A stretch of 11,938 bases of DNA from Wenzhouxiangella sp. (GTDB lineage: Bacteria > Pseudomonadota > Gammaproteobacteria > Xanthomonadales > Wenzhouxiangellaceae): the NCBI GenBank assembly GCA_007121485.1, contig SKKM01000163.1:1-11938 (forward strand), written 5' to 3'. Positions within the stretch are counted from its first letter, which is position 1. Every line of letters starts with the position of its first letter. Below the pieces are notes generated by a model that saw only the letters and a list, made by a program, of their open reading frames with translations, ran no database searches and was not told where the DNA came from. Position numbers and translations under genes: made by a program. Of the stretch, positions 1-6,510 are shown piece by piece.

Positions 1-2
1 TG

Positions 3-1325
3 CGCCGCACCCTGGTGCTGGCCGCACCGCTGGTGATCGGGCAGTTGACCAACTTCGGCATGAACTTCGTCGACACGGTGATGGCCGGTCGACTGGGGAC
101 GGTCGACCTGGGCGCCATCGCGGTGGGTTCGGCGGTGTGGTCGGCCGGCGTCCTGTTCACCCTGGGCGTGCTGCTGGCCGTTTCGGCCACGGTGTCGCAG
201 CTCGACGGCGCCGGCCGCCGGATGCAGGCGGGGGAGTTCACGCGGCAGGCCTTGTGGTTGGCACTCGCCCTGGCTGCGGGTCTGGTGATGCTGGCGCTGG
301 GTGCCGGGCCGCTGATGGTGGCGCTGGAGTTCGACGATGCGGTGGCCGAGCTGGCCATGGGCTATCTGCGCGCGATCGCCTGGGGCGCGCCGGCGTTGGC
401 ATTGATGCTGACGCTGCGCTTTTTCTCCGAAGGCAGCGGCCACACCCGGCCGACCATGTACGTGGGGCTGCTGGGCATCGCGCTGAACGTGCCGTTGAAC
501 TGGATGCTGATGTTCGGCAATCTCGGTTTTCCTCGCCTGGGCGCGGTCGGCGCCGGCTGGGCCACGGCGATCGTGCTGTGGCTGCAGCTGTTGCTGATGA
601 TCGCCTGGGTCGCTAAACGGCCGCAGTACCGCGCCTTCGCCGTGTTCGGGCGCTTTTCGTGGCCGAACGGGCGCGAAATCATCGCCTTGCTGAAAGTGGG
701 CCTGCCGATCGGTTTCATGGTGCTGATGGAAGGCGGGCTGTTCGTCGCTTCGGCATTGTTGATCGGCACCTTGGGCGCCCTGCCGGTGGCCGCCCACCAG
801 GTGGCAATGAACTACACCGGGCTGGTGTTCATGGTGCCCCTGGGATTGTCTGGCGCGATCACGGTGCGAGTCGGCAATGCCATAGGCCGCGGCGACCCGG
901 AAGGTGCCCGGCGCGCCGGCCTGGTCGGCATCGGCATGGCGGTGGTGTTCGCGCTGGTTTCGGCCGCGATCATCGTGCTGTTCCCGGAGCAGATCGTGCG
1001 CCTGTACACGGCCGATCCGGAAGTGATCGCGCTGGGCGCCAGCCTGCTGCTGTTCGGGGCGATCTTTCAGCTCTCCGACGGCATCCAGGTGGCGGCCGCC
1101 GGCGCCCTGCGCGGCATGAAGGACACGCGCATCCCCATGCTCTACAGCGTGCTGGCCTACTGGATGATCGGCATGAGCGTGGGCTGGTGGCTGACCTTTC
1201 GCGCCGATTGGGGTCCGGCCGGGATGTGGGTCGGCATCCTGACCGGCTTGAGCGTGGCCGCCGTGTTGCTGACCGGCCGCTACCTGCGCCTGAGCGCCCT
1301 GCGCATCAGCCCCGCTCGTGCCTGA
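3..1325 (+). CDS. MATE-family multidrug efflux transporter, 5'-truncated by window edge
   Basis: Inner-membrane cation (Na+ or H+) antiporter of the NorM/MATE type, which exports toxic organic cations and drugs. The visible 436-440 residues are very hydrophobic, with about 12 membrane segments in two similar halves. Family-like stretches are LAAPLVIGQLTNFGMNFVDT at the N-terminus, where the pump's first helix begins, and PVAAHQVAMNYTGLVFMVPLG in the second half. A GTG at 15 could be read as a start, but the frame stays open to the edge and the codons before it (R-R-T-L) match the usual lead-in to helix 1. Family members are normally about 450-460 aa, so some 15-20 residues probably lie outside the window. 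The substrate cannot be told from sequence. It ends 77 bp before sppA, which seems to have its own promoter. Family call is firm; the symbol norM is not assigned. Confidence 0.93.
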   Translation, partial: RRTLVLAAPLVIGQLTNFGMNFVDTVMAGRLGTVDLGAIAVGSAVWSAGVLFTLGVLLAVSATVSQLDGAGRRMQAGEFTRQALWLALALAAGLVMLALGAGPLMVALEFDDAVAELAMGYLRAIAWGAPALALMLTLRFFSEGSGHTRPTMYVGLLGIALNVPLNWMLMFGNLGFPRLGAVGAGWATAIVLWLQLLLMIAWVAKRPQYRAFAVFGRFSWPNGREIIALLKVGLPIGFMVLMEGGLFVASALLIGTLGALPVAAHQVAMNYTGLVFMVPLGLSGAITVRVGNAIGRGDPEGARRAGLVGIGMAVVFALVSAAIIVLFPEQIVRLYTADPEVIALGASLLLFGAIFQLSDGIQVAAAGALRGMKDTRIPMLYSVLAYWMIGMSVGWWLTFRADWGPAGMWVGILTGLSVAAVLLTGRYLRLSALRISPARA

Positions 1326-1343
1326 GCCGTGACCTCTTGCACA

Positions 1344-1372
1344 TTGTGATCGTCACGCCGCCACACTAAAAT
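1344..1372 (+). promoter_or_regulatory. Putative sigma70-type promoter of sppA
   Basis: A -35 box TTGTGA (1344-1349, 4 of 6 to consensus) and a -10 box TAAAAT (1367-1372, 5 of 6) are separated by exactly 17 bp. The site lies 31 bp before the sppA ATG, in the gap after the MATE gene. Transcription would start near 1379, leaving a leader of about 24 nt. A short dyad, GTGA-TCG-TCAC (1346-1356), overlaps the -35 end and could be an operator, but 4-bp arms are weak evidence. The A/T-rich TAAAAT stands out in GC-rich sequence, which favours a real promoter. Inference only; no mapped start. Confidence 0.5.
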
Positions 1373-1402
1373 TCCGGCTTTCCTACCGACCGCAGGCCGA
1401 CC

Positions 1403-3268
1403 ATGGCGCATTCCAGAAAACCCAATATCCTCGTCCGGCTGTGGCTGGGCTTCTGGCGCGGCGTCACGGCGCTGCGCATGGCGACCTTCAACATCGTCTT
1501 CCTGCTGGTACTGGCCCTGATCATCGGAGCCATCCTGCGCGGCGGGGACCAGTTGGTGATCGACGAAGACACCACCCTGGTGCTGAACCCGCGCGGGTTC
1601 ATCGTCGAGGAACACACCGGCTCACCCATCGAGCGGGCGCTGGCCGAAGCCCTGGGACAGGGCGTGGCCGAGACCCAGCTGCGCGACCTGCTCCGGTCGC
1701 TGGAGCGTGCGGCCGCCGATGACCGTATCACCCAGGTGCTGATTTCAACGGAGGAACTGGCCGGCGTTGCTCCGGGCGTCATGCTCGAACTGAGTGCCGC
1801 CTTCGAGCGCTTCCGCGCCAGCGGCAAGCCGGTGATCGCCTACGGCGGCTTCTTCAGCCAGGGCCAGTATTTCATGGCCTCGCTGGCCGACGAGGTGTGG
1901 ATGGACCCGGAGGGCGTGGTGCTGCTGACCGGCTACGGTTTCTTTCGCCAGTATTTCGCCGAGGGCCTGGAGCGCCTGGGCGTCGACGTCAACCTGATTC
2001 GCGTCGGCGACTACAAGTCGGCCATGGAGCCCTTCATCCGCTCCGACATGTCGCCGGAAGACCGCGAGGCGACCGAGTACTTCCTCAATGACCTGTGGCA
2101 GCGCTATGTCGAAATGACCGCGCGCAATCGCGGCATGCCGGTCGAGGTCATGACCGACCTGACGCAGAACTTCGCCCGCCACCTGCAGGCCGCCGACGGG
2201 GACATCGCCCGGATGGCCCTGGACCGGGGCCTGGTCGACCGGCTGGTCAGTCGGCCCGAAATGCGCGCCGAAATGGCGCTGCGCGGGGCGCCCGACGACA
2301 ACGGCAGTTTCCGCAACATCGGCTTTGCCACCCTGGCCGCCATGCCCGATCCCAAGAAGCTGCGTCGGCCGTCCGAGCAGGTCGGTGTGATCGTCGCCCA
2401 GGGCGTCATCACCGAGGGTATGCAGCCAGCCGGGGTGATCGGCGCCGACAGCACCTCGCGCCTGATACGCCAGGCCCTGCATGACGACAGCATCCGCGCC
2501 GTGGTCCTGCGCGTCGATTCCGGCGGCGGCAGCGCGTTCGCCTCCGAGGTCATCCGGCGGGAGTTGATGGCCCTGCGCGACGCCGGCAAGCCCGTGGTGG
2601 TCAGCTTCGGCAACGTCGCCGCATCCGGCGGCTACTGGATTGCCATGGGCGCCGACGAGATCTGGGCCTATCCGTCGACGATCACCGGTTCCATCGGTAT
2701 CTTCGGCTTCTTCCCGACCTTTCAGGACACGCTGGCCAAGATCGGCATTTACACCGACGGCGTCGGCACCACACCGCTATCCAGCGCGCTGCGCCCGGAC
2801 CTGGAACTGGACGACGAAGCGCGCCAGCTGCTGCAGAGCTTCATCGAACACGGTTACCGCGAATTCATCGGCCTGGTCGCGGAACATCGAGACATGACTC
2901 TCGCCGAGGTCGAGGCCGTGGCCCAGGGCCGGGTCTGGACCGGTGCGCAGGCTCAGCAGCGCGGCCTCGTGGACCAGCTCGGCACGCTGGAAGAGGCCAT
3001 CGGCTCGGCCGCGCGCATGGCGGGCCTGGGCGAGGACTTCCGCTTCAGCTACGTCCAGCCCGAACTCAAGCCCTGGCAGCAGTTCCTGACCCAGATGGGC
3101 GCGCGCGCCATTCTGGCCGCCGGCTTCGACCCGGCCGGCTCCTGGATGAACTGGTTGCCGCAGGAGTTGCGCGCGGGACTGCTCGCTGACCTGCATCTCG
3201 TGCTCGACAGCACGCGCCACGGGCGGCCGGGCGTCATGGCCCACTGCCTGTGTGAGGCGCCGCGGTAG
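1403..3268 (+). CDS. sppA: Signal peptide peptidase SppA, long (67K) two-domain form
   Basis: Membrane-anchored serine protease of family S49 that cuts left-over signal peptides in the inner membrane, with its active site on the periplasmic side. The 621 residues match the ~618 aa of the E. coli enzyme, meaning two tandem S49 domains rather than the short single-domain form. A single N-terminal anchor helix spans about residues 27-46. The Ser/Lys dyad is visible: Lys205 in GDYKSAMEPF, from the N-terminal domain, and Ser408 in AASGGYWIAMGADEIWA, from the C-terminal domain. These correspond to Lys209 and Ser409 of E. coli. DSGGGSAFASEVIRREL and TGSIGIFG around the active site are also typical. 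The start at 1403 has only a weak ribosome site but puts the anchor where expected, and a promoter-like site lies just upstream. It converges with a small lipoprotein gene, ending 88 bp from it. Confidence 0.96.
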   Translation: MAHSRKPNILVRLWLGFWRGVTALRMATFNIVFLLVLALIIGAILRGGDQLVIDEDTTLVLNPRGFIVEEHTGSPIERALAEALGQGVAETQLRDLLRSLERAAADDRITQVLISTEELAGVAPGVMLELSAAFERFRASGKPVIAYGGFFSQGQYFMASLADEVWMDPEGVVLLTGYGFFRQYFAEGLERLGVDVNLIRVGDYKSAMEPFIRSDMSPEDREATEYFLNDLWQRYVEMTARNRGMPVEVMTDLTQNFARHLQAADGDIARMALDRGLVDRLVSRPEMRAEMALRGAPDDNGSFRNIGFATLAAMPDPKKLRRPSEQVGVIVAQGVITEGMQPAGVIGADSTSRLIRQALHDDSIRAVVLRVDSGGGSAFASEVIRRELMALRDAGKPVVVSFGNVAASGGYWIAMGADEIWAYPSTITGSIGIFGFFPTFQDTLAKIGIYTDGVGTTPLSSALRPDLELDDEARQLLQSFIEHGYREFIGLVAEHRDMTLAEVEAVAQGRVWTGAQAQQRGLVDQLGTLEEAIGSAARMAGLGEDFRFSYVQPELKPWQQFLTQMGARAILAAGFDPAGSWMNWLPQELRAGLLADLHLVLDSTRHGRPGVMAHCLCEAPR

Positions 3269-3338
3269 CCCGATTGGCACGATCGCGATCGCGAAGCGGG
3301 GGCATTTGCGGACATTCGCCGTAAACGCCGAGCATCGA

Positions 3339-3375
3339 AGACGGCCGGCGCCCGGCTCAGTCCCGGCCGGGGTCT
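3339..3375 (-). terminator. GC-rich hairpin spanning the stop codon of the small lipoprotein gene (weak terminator candidate)
   Basis: GGCCGG (3343-3348) pairs with CCGGCC (3363-3368), and the stem extends through AGAC (3339-3342) with GTCT (3372-3375) across a 3-nt GGG bulge. The loop of 14 nt holds the lipoprotein stop codon. It lies at the convergent end of sppA and the lipoprotein gene, where a terminator would be useful. There is no T-run on either side, so it does not meet the intrinsic terminator definition. It may only slow polymerase or protect the 3' end. In GC-rich DNA such stems also arise by chance. Confidence 0.22.
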
Positions 3376-3776
3376 GCCGCCAGCAGGCCCTGAATCCGGG
3401 CCAGGCCCTCGAGCTGGGCCAGTTCACGTTCGATGACCCGCAGTCTGGCATCCCGCGCAGGCTGCGGGTCTGCCTCGCCCAAGGCCTCTTGTTCCTCGCG
3501 CAGCGTGTGGATCTGGCGTCCCAGCTCGAACGCCATCCGGCCTTCCCGACCCGCGCAGTTCGCTGGCAAGGGCTCGGCAGTCAGTCCGAGGTCGAACAGG
3601 CGGTGCGGGGTGCACTGCGCAAGCTCTGCCGCGCCGTCCGCGGCGAACTCCGTCGCCGGCTCGATGGAGTCGGGGGAGGCATAAGGCGCGGTATCGGGGG
3701 TCGGTTCCGAATTCGGCATCGGGGCGCACGCGACCAGCAGGGCGGTGCACAGTACCGGGAACAAGTGACGGTTCAT
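3357..3776 (-). CDS. Small putative lipoprotein, function unknown
   Basis: A 139-residue protein I do not recognise. The N-terminus MNRHLFPVLCTALLVAC is a lipoprotein signal: a short hydrophobic core ending in lipobox L-V-A-C, with the lipidated Cys at 17. Residue +2 is Ala, not Asp, so the outer membrane is the expected destination under the usual Lol sorting rule. Residues 18-50 are rich in Pro, Ala, Asp, Glu, Ser and Thr and look like a flexible linker. Two further cysteines (55 and 74) could form a disulfide in the periplasm. Residues ~85-131 are charged with regular Leu/Ile (TLREEQEAL, RVIERELAQLEGL) and likely form a helical hairpin or coiled coil. It stands alone on the - strand, divergent from the hydrolase gene (59-bp gap). 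The ribosome site is weak (GAAG). The clear signal peptide makes a real gene likely. Confidence 0.75.
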   Translation of the reverse strand: MNRHLFPVLCTALLVACAPMPNSEPTPDTAPYASPDSIEPATEFAADGAAELAQCTPHRLFDLGLTAEPLPANCAGREGRMAFELGRQIHTLREEQEALGEADPQPARDARLRVIERELAQLEGLARIQGLLAADPGRD

Positions 3777-3835
3777 GCGGATGGCTTCAGTACACTACGG
3801 GACCGGTTCTTGCAACGCCCCAGCATAAGTCATTC

Positions 3836-4852
3836 ATGGATCCAGTGACTCACGGCATTTTCGGGGCGCTCTGGGCGCTGCCGGCGGCGCGGCGCGAACG
3901 CATGCGGGCCGCCGCCCTGGCCGGGGCCACCAGCGGCATGGCGGCCGATCTAGACGCGTTGATCCGCTCGCGCGAGGATACGTTGCTCTACATCGAGTTC
4001 CACCGCCAGTTCACCCACTCCTTTGCCTTTGCGCCGGTCGGCAGCCTGGCCGTGGCCCTGTTGCTGTGGCCGCTGTTGAAGCGCCAGGCGCCTTTCGCCC
4101 AGGTCTACCTGTGGTGCCTGCTCGGCTATCTGGCCCATCCCCTGCTGGATGCCTGCACCTCCTACGGCACCCACCTGTTCTGGCCGTTCAGCGATCAGCG
4201 TGTGGCCTGGAACTGGATCAGCGTGATCGATCCGCTGTATTCGCTGCCGCTGGCTGCCCTGTTGGGCCTTGCGCTGTGGCGGCGCCGGCATCGCTGGTCT
4301 TACCTGGCGCTGGGCTGGATGGCGGCCTACATGGCTTTTGGCGCCTGGCAGAATCATCGAGCCGAGAACCTGGCCCAGGACTGGGCGGGGGAGCAGGGTC
4401 TCGTGGTGGAGCGGCTGGTCGCCAAGCCGGCCTTTGCCAACCTGGTGCTCTGGCGCGCCATGGTCGACGATGGCGTGGATTTCCACCTGGTGGCGATTCA
4501 CACGCTGCCCTGGCGCGAAGCCGTTTTCCATCCGGGGGGGTCGGCGCCGCGCTTTCGGGTGGATGGCTTTGACCCGGCCACGCGCCTCGGTTCCGATCTG
4601 GCCCGCTTCGATCATTTTTCCTCGCACTGGCTGATTCATTACCCGGAGCACGATCAGAGCGGGCGAATCTTCGTCGGCGACTTTCGCTACGCCATCGATC
4701 CGGCCAGCCAGCGCCCGCTGTGGGGCGTGCTCCTGGACCCGGACGACCCGGACACGGCTGCCGAGTACACTACGCCCCGCCGCATGACCGACGATGATCG
4801 GCGGCGGTTTTTCCAGCGCTTGCGCGGAGAGGCGCCCGAGCGCATCGACTGA
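3836..4852 (+). CDS. Inner-membrane metal-dependent hydrolase, YdjM/YbcI type
   Basis: 338 residues with the layout of the YdjM-like membrane hydrolases (Pfam PF04307, from memory). The N-terminus MDPVTHGIFGAL carries the first conserved His (H6) and fixes the start at 3836 despite no clear Shine-Dalgarno sequence. Further conserved polar positions are D38/D40 (MAADLDAL), H56 and H61 (FHRQFTHS), H101/D105 (AHPLLDACTSYGTHLFWPFS) and D132 (SVIDPLYSLP). Together they look like a metal site facing the membrane. Hydrophobic segments at about residues 62-82, 89-110, 133-148 and 154-170 indicate four or so membrane helices. The C-terminal ~160 residues are a soluble domain without a motif I know (WRAMVDDGVDFHLVAIHTLP). 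The substrate is unknown; in the wider family these proteins are loosely linked to membrane stress and lipid turnover. It lies 26 bp before the AGCS symporter and may be co-transcribed. Confidence 0.88.
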   Translation: MDPVTHGIFGALWALPAARRERMRAAALAGATSGMAADLDALIRSREDTLLYIEFHRQFTHSFAFAPVGSLAVALLLWPLLKRQAPFAQVYLWCLLGYLAHPLLDACTSYGTHLFWPFSDQRVAWNWISVIDPLYSLPLAALLGLALWRRRHRWSYLALGWMAAYMAFGAWQNHRAENLAQDWAGEQGLVVERLVAKPAFANLVLWRAMVDDGVDFHLVAIHTLPWREAVFHPGGSAPRFRVDGFDPATRLGSDLARFDHFSSHWLIHYPEHDQSGRIFVGDFRYAIDPASQRPLWGVLLDPDDPDTAAEYTTPRRMTDDDRRRFFQRLRGEAPERID

Positions 4853-4862
4853 TTGAACCCCG

Positions 4863-4869
4863 AAGGGAG
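4863..4869 (+). promoter_or_regulatory. Ribosome binding site of the AGCS symporter gene
   Basis: AAGGGAG at 4863-4869 lies 9 nt before the ATG at 4879. It is the clearest Shine-Dalgarno sequence of the window and fixes the start of the symporter gene. The rest of the 26-bp gap after the hydrolase stop leaves no room for a full promoter, which supports a shared transcript. Confidence 0.7.
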
Positions 4870-4878
4870 ACCAGCAGC

Positions 4879-6279
4879 ATGCTCGCAGTGGTAACCGACT
4901 TCATCTGGACCTACGTGCTGATCGCGGTGTTGATCGTGATGGGCCTGATCTTCACCATTGGCTCGCGTTTTGTCCAGTTCCGCTACTTCGGCGCCATGTT
5001 CCGCGTGCTGGGCCAGGCCTTCAGGCACCATCCGGGCCAGGTGTCCTCGTTCCAGGCGCTGACCTTGAGCGTGGCCGGGCGCGTCGGCGCCGGCAATATC
5101 GCGGGTGTGGCCGTGGCCATCACGCTGGGCGGGCCGGGCGCGGTCTTCTGGATGTGGGTGGTCGGTCTGATCGGCATGGCGACCAGCTTCTTCGAGTGTG
5201 CGCTGGCCCAGGCCTACAAGGTGCGCGATCCGCGCACCGGGGTGTTCCGCGGCGGGCCGATGTATTACATCGAGCGCGGCTTGGGCAGTCGGGGTCTGGG
5301 GATCGCGTTCTGCGTGCTGCTGATGGTGACCTTCGGGCTGGCTTTCGTGTCGCTGCAGTCCTTCACCGCGGCTTCCTCGCTGAACCAGGCCTTCGGTATC
5401 CCCACCTGGGTCAGCGGCGCGCTGCTGTGCACCATCGTCGGCATCACTATCTTCGGCGGCGTCAGGCGCATCTCGCAGGTCACCGAGTGGGTGGTGCCCG
5501 TCATGGCCATTCTGTACGTCAGCGTGGCCCTGGTCGTGGTCGCCATGAATATGGGCGAGATTCCCGCGGTACTCACCCTGATCGTGCACAGCGCCTTCGG
5601 ACTGGAGCAGGCCGTGGGCGGCGGCGTCGGGGCGGCCATCATGTACGGCGTGCGCCGCGGTCTGTTTTCCAACGAGGCGGGCCTGGGCAGCGCGCCCAAC
5701 GTGGCGGCGGTGGCCTACGTGCCGCATCCGGTCAACCAGGGGATCGTGCAGTCGTTCAGCGTGTTCATCGACACCATCATCATCTGCACGGTCACGGCCT
5801 TTCTCATCGTCATGGCCGGCATGTACAACACCGGCGCGGAGGAGAACGGCGTGGTCCTGACCCAACTCGCACTGGCCCAGCACGTCGGCCCATGGGGCCA
5901 GACCTTTGTCAGCGTCATCCTGGTGCTGTTCGCCTTCAGCTCCATCCTGTACAACTTCTACCTGGGCGAAAACGCCTCGCATTGGCTGGATCCGGGCAAT
6001 CGTCTGCTGTTCACCATCTTCCGCATCCTGATGCTGGTGCTGATCCTGTGGGCCTCGATGCAGGATTTGCGTACCATCTTCAACTTCGCCGACCTGACCA
6101 TGGCCCTGCTTGCCCTGGTCAACCTGATTGCCCTGGCGCTGATGATGAAGGTCTGCTTCCGCCTGCTGCGCGACTACGACGAACAGTCGCGTGCTGGCCA
6201 GGTGCCGGTGTTCAAGCCCGAAGACTTTCCCGACTTGAAGATCGACCGCGACGCCTGGTCGGACGTGCCTCGGTCCTGA
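4879..6279 (+). CDS. Sodium:alanine/glycine symporter, AGCS family
   Basis: Inner-membrane carrier that takes up alanine and/or glycine with Na+ (AGCS family, as in AgcS, DagA and AlsT). The 466 residues carry the family hallmarks: LSVAGRVGAGNIAGVAVAIT (residues ~55-75, the substrate/Na+ site region), GPGAVFWMWVVGLIGMATSF with FECALAQAYK directly after, and RGGPMYYIERGLG. Also present are RRGLFSNEAGLGSAPNVAA near residue 255, FSSILYNFYLGE near 355 and a typical soluble C-terminus (VPVFKPEDFPDL). About ten or eleven membrane helices are visible. The start has a good ribosome site, AAGGGAG. It follows the membrane hydrolase gene by 26 bp and ends 4 nt before a palindromic repeat element. The exact amino acid cannot be told from sequence. 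Confidence 0.95.
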   Translation: MLAVVTDFIWTYVLIAVLIVMGLIFTIGSRFVQFRYFGAMFRVLGQAFRHHPGQVSSFQALTLSVAGRVGAGNIAGVAVAITLGGPGAVFWMWVVGLIGMATSFFECALAQAYKVRDPRTGVFRGGPMYYIERGLGSRGLGIAFCVLLMVTFGLAFVSLQSFTAASSLNQAFGIPTWVSGALLCTIVGITIFGGVRRISQVTEWVVPVMAILYVSVALVVVAMNMGEIPAVLTLIVHSAFGLEQAVGGGVGAAIMYGVRRGLFSNEAGLGSAPNVAAVAYVPHPVNQGIVQSFSVFIDTIIICTVTAFLIVMAGMYNTGAEENGVVLTQLALAQHVGPWGQTFVSVILVLFAFSSILYNFYLGENASHWLDPGNRLLFTIFRILMLVLILWASMQDLRTIFNFADLTMALLALVNLIALALMMKVCFRLLRDYDEQSRAGQVPVFKPEDFPDLKIDRDAWSDVPRS

Positions 6280-6282
6280 GTC

Positions 6283-6306
6283 AAAAGCCTAAAAGCCTAA
6301 AAGCCT
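6283..6306 (+). repeat. Perfect 3 x 8-bp tandem repeat (AAAAGCCT)
   Basis: AAAAGCCT is repeated three times without error at 6283-6290, 6291-6298 and 6299-6306, starting 4 nt after the symporter stop codon. The third copy is also the outer tip of the left arm of the palindromic element, so the tandem looks like local expansion of the element's end. The right end carries the matching AGGCTTT only once. Confidence 0.9.
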
Positions 6307-6500
6307 CTCGCCAAGACGCAAAGACGCAAAGGACGCCAAGGAAAAGAAAGGAAAAGCGAACAAAAAGCAAAGGGAAGAAATGCATTGGACTTGCAGCTTG
6401 CACTGTGGAGGCCGCAAGCCAGGTTTTCCCCCAAGCCTTTAACTCTTCTTTGTTTTCCTTTGCGCCCTTTGCGTCTTGGCGCCTTTGCGAGAGGCTTTAA
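6283..6500. repeat. Palindromic intergenic repeat element with 51-bp imperfect inverted arms
   Basis: The left arm (6300-6350) and right arm (6448-6498) are inverted copies that pair in register with no gaps. By hand count 45 of 51 positions match, including 12 of 12 at the outer tips (AAAGCCTCTCGC against GCGAGAGGCTTT) and 20 of 22 at 6324-6345/6453-6474. The arms consist of degenerate 8-9 bp units of type GACGCAAA. The + strand is almost all purine at 6341-6380 (37 of 40). The 97-nt centre (6351-6447) contains a small hairpin, GCTTGC (6396-6401) with GCAAGC (6414-6419), and codes for nothing evident. No target-site duplication was seen. The element fills the gap between two convergent genes, where its RNA would fold into a very long stem on either strand and could limit read-through. 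I recall similar CGCAAAGACGCAAAG-type repeats between genes in several Proteobacteria, but cannot check copy number here. Confidence 0.85.
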
Positions 6501-6510
6501 ATCTCCAGAC

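Noticed and set aside
1345..1357. TGTGA...TCAC resembling a CRP/FNR-type site before sppA
   Set aside because: The half-sites are only 3 bp apart instead of the ~6 bp needed, and the second arm is incomplete.
3280..3292. Perfect 12-bp palindrome CGATCGCGATCG, containing the GCGATCGC (HIP1-like) octamer
   Set aside because: Single occurrence seen; HIP1 is a cyanobacterial repeat, and a CG-rich palindrome of this size is plausible by chance. No T-run, so not a terminator either.
3787..3815. TTGCAA (3810-3815) as -35 box of a - strand promoter for the small lipoprotein
   Set aside because: At 17 bp the -10 position reads TACTGA, only two matches to consensus; a better box (TGTACT) needs a 15-bp spacer.
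4687..5982. Long - strand open frame (431 codons) opposite the symporter gene
   Set aside because: His/Asp/Gln-rich nonsense composition typical of an antisense shadow of a GC-rich gene; the + strand product is a clear AGCS carrier.
5154..6500. Long + strand open frame (448 codons) overlapping the symporter and running through the palindrome
   Set aside because: Arg/Gly/His-rich shadow translation of the AGCS gene in another frame; no domain and no plausible start.
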